From Paracoccaceae bacterium (lineage in GTDB: Bacteria; Pseudomonadota; Alphaproteobacteria; Rhodobacterales; Rhodobacteraceae): a stretch of 5,963 nt of DNA. The DNA is taken from NCBI GenBank assembly GCA_024304875.1, contig JAMWZF010000199.1, positions 1-5,963 on the forward strand. The letters run 5' to 3'. The notes beneath the pieces are model-generated. The model was given only the letters and a program-made list of their open reading frames with translations. It was not told the DNA's origin and ran no database searches. Positions 5,911 through 5,963 of this stretch are shown here, piece by piece; the first letter of the stretch is position 1, and the number at the start of each line of letters is the position of its first letter. The position numbers and the translations under genes are program-made.

Positions 5911-5963
5911 CTACTGGCAGCGGCGCGCCGCCTCTTCCACCGCGGCGGGGAAGCCGAGCAGCG
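5911..5963 (-). CDS. C-terminal end of an unrecognised minus-strand gene
   Basis: Reading the minus strand from the window edge, one frame gives LLGFPAAVEEAARRCQ and then a TAG stop at 5911-5913. It is the most protein-like frame here: an amphipathic, alanine- and charge-rich helix with a penultimate Cys. The other two frames give arginine- and proline-rich or glycine-rich shadows. The stop is followed after 23 bases by the palindrome, as expected for a gene end. A Gly-Phe strand end followed by a short helix and a Cys close to the C-terminus is seen in several small secreted proteins that form a disulfide there, but 16 residues are not enough to name a family. Confidence 0.6.
   Translation of the reverse strand, partial: LLGFPAAVEEAARRCQ

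Noticed and set aside
1..5963. CRISPR arrays, tRNA or rRNA genes, insertion sequences, att sites, riboswitches
   Set aside because: Read through on both strands, I saw no spaced direct repeats, cloverleaf-like sequence, transposase motif or terminal inverted repeats. The window is almost fully filled by ordinary genes.

Overview
The window is very GC-rich, with strong G/C preference at third codon positions and almost no spare intergenic DNA. The gene content (a UgpC-type sugar ABC transporter ATPase fused into a glycoside-use operon, next to rlmN) and the protein style suggest an alphaproteobacterium. The Rhodobacterales (Roseobacter/Paracoccus-like bacteria) are the most likely group. This placement is inferred from protein character and composition; no marker gene was compared.

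Bases 2-4574, plus strand: the downstream end of what looks like one sugar-uptake and breakdown operon. It holds the C-terminal 85 residues of an ABC transporter ATP-binding subunit (UgpC/MalK type, TOBE region), an intact cytoplasmic GH2 beta-mannosidase (807 aa), an intact TIM-barrel sugar phosphate isomerase/epimerase family protein (252 aa) and an intact Gfo/Idh/MocA-family NAD(P)-dependent oxidoreductase (373 aa). Two junctions are TGATG one-base overlaps and the third gap is 12 bases, so co-transcription and translational coupling are likely. The implied job is import of a beta-mannoside, hydrolysis inside the cell, and processing of the sugar by an isomerase plus a dehydrogenase. The regulator, binding protein and permeases would lie upstream, outside the window.

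Bases 4575-4594: a very short convergent gap. A GC-rich hairpin spans the gap and the last codons of rlmN and may end transcription of the sugar operon.

Bases 4595-5797, minus strand: rlmN, an intact radical-SAM 23S rRNA (A2503-C2) methyltransferase (400 aa) with all expected cysteines. Its start is fixed by an in-frame stop ten codons upstream. Bases 5798-5910 are a 113-base intergenic region with a 26-bp perfect palindrome, a smaller hairpin and a possible rlmN promoter. Bases 5911-5963 are the last 16 codons and stop of another minus-strand gene that I do not recognise.

I see no mobile element, CRISPR array, tRNA, rRNA or phage gene. The most interesting point is the pairing of a beta-mannosidase with an isomerase/epimerase and a Gfo/Idh oxidoreductase. 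It could be a non-classical (oxidative or keto-sugar) route for beta-mannoside use, but the sequence does not prove this.
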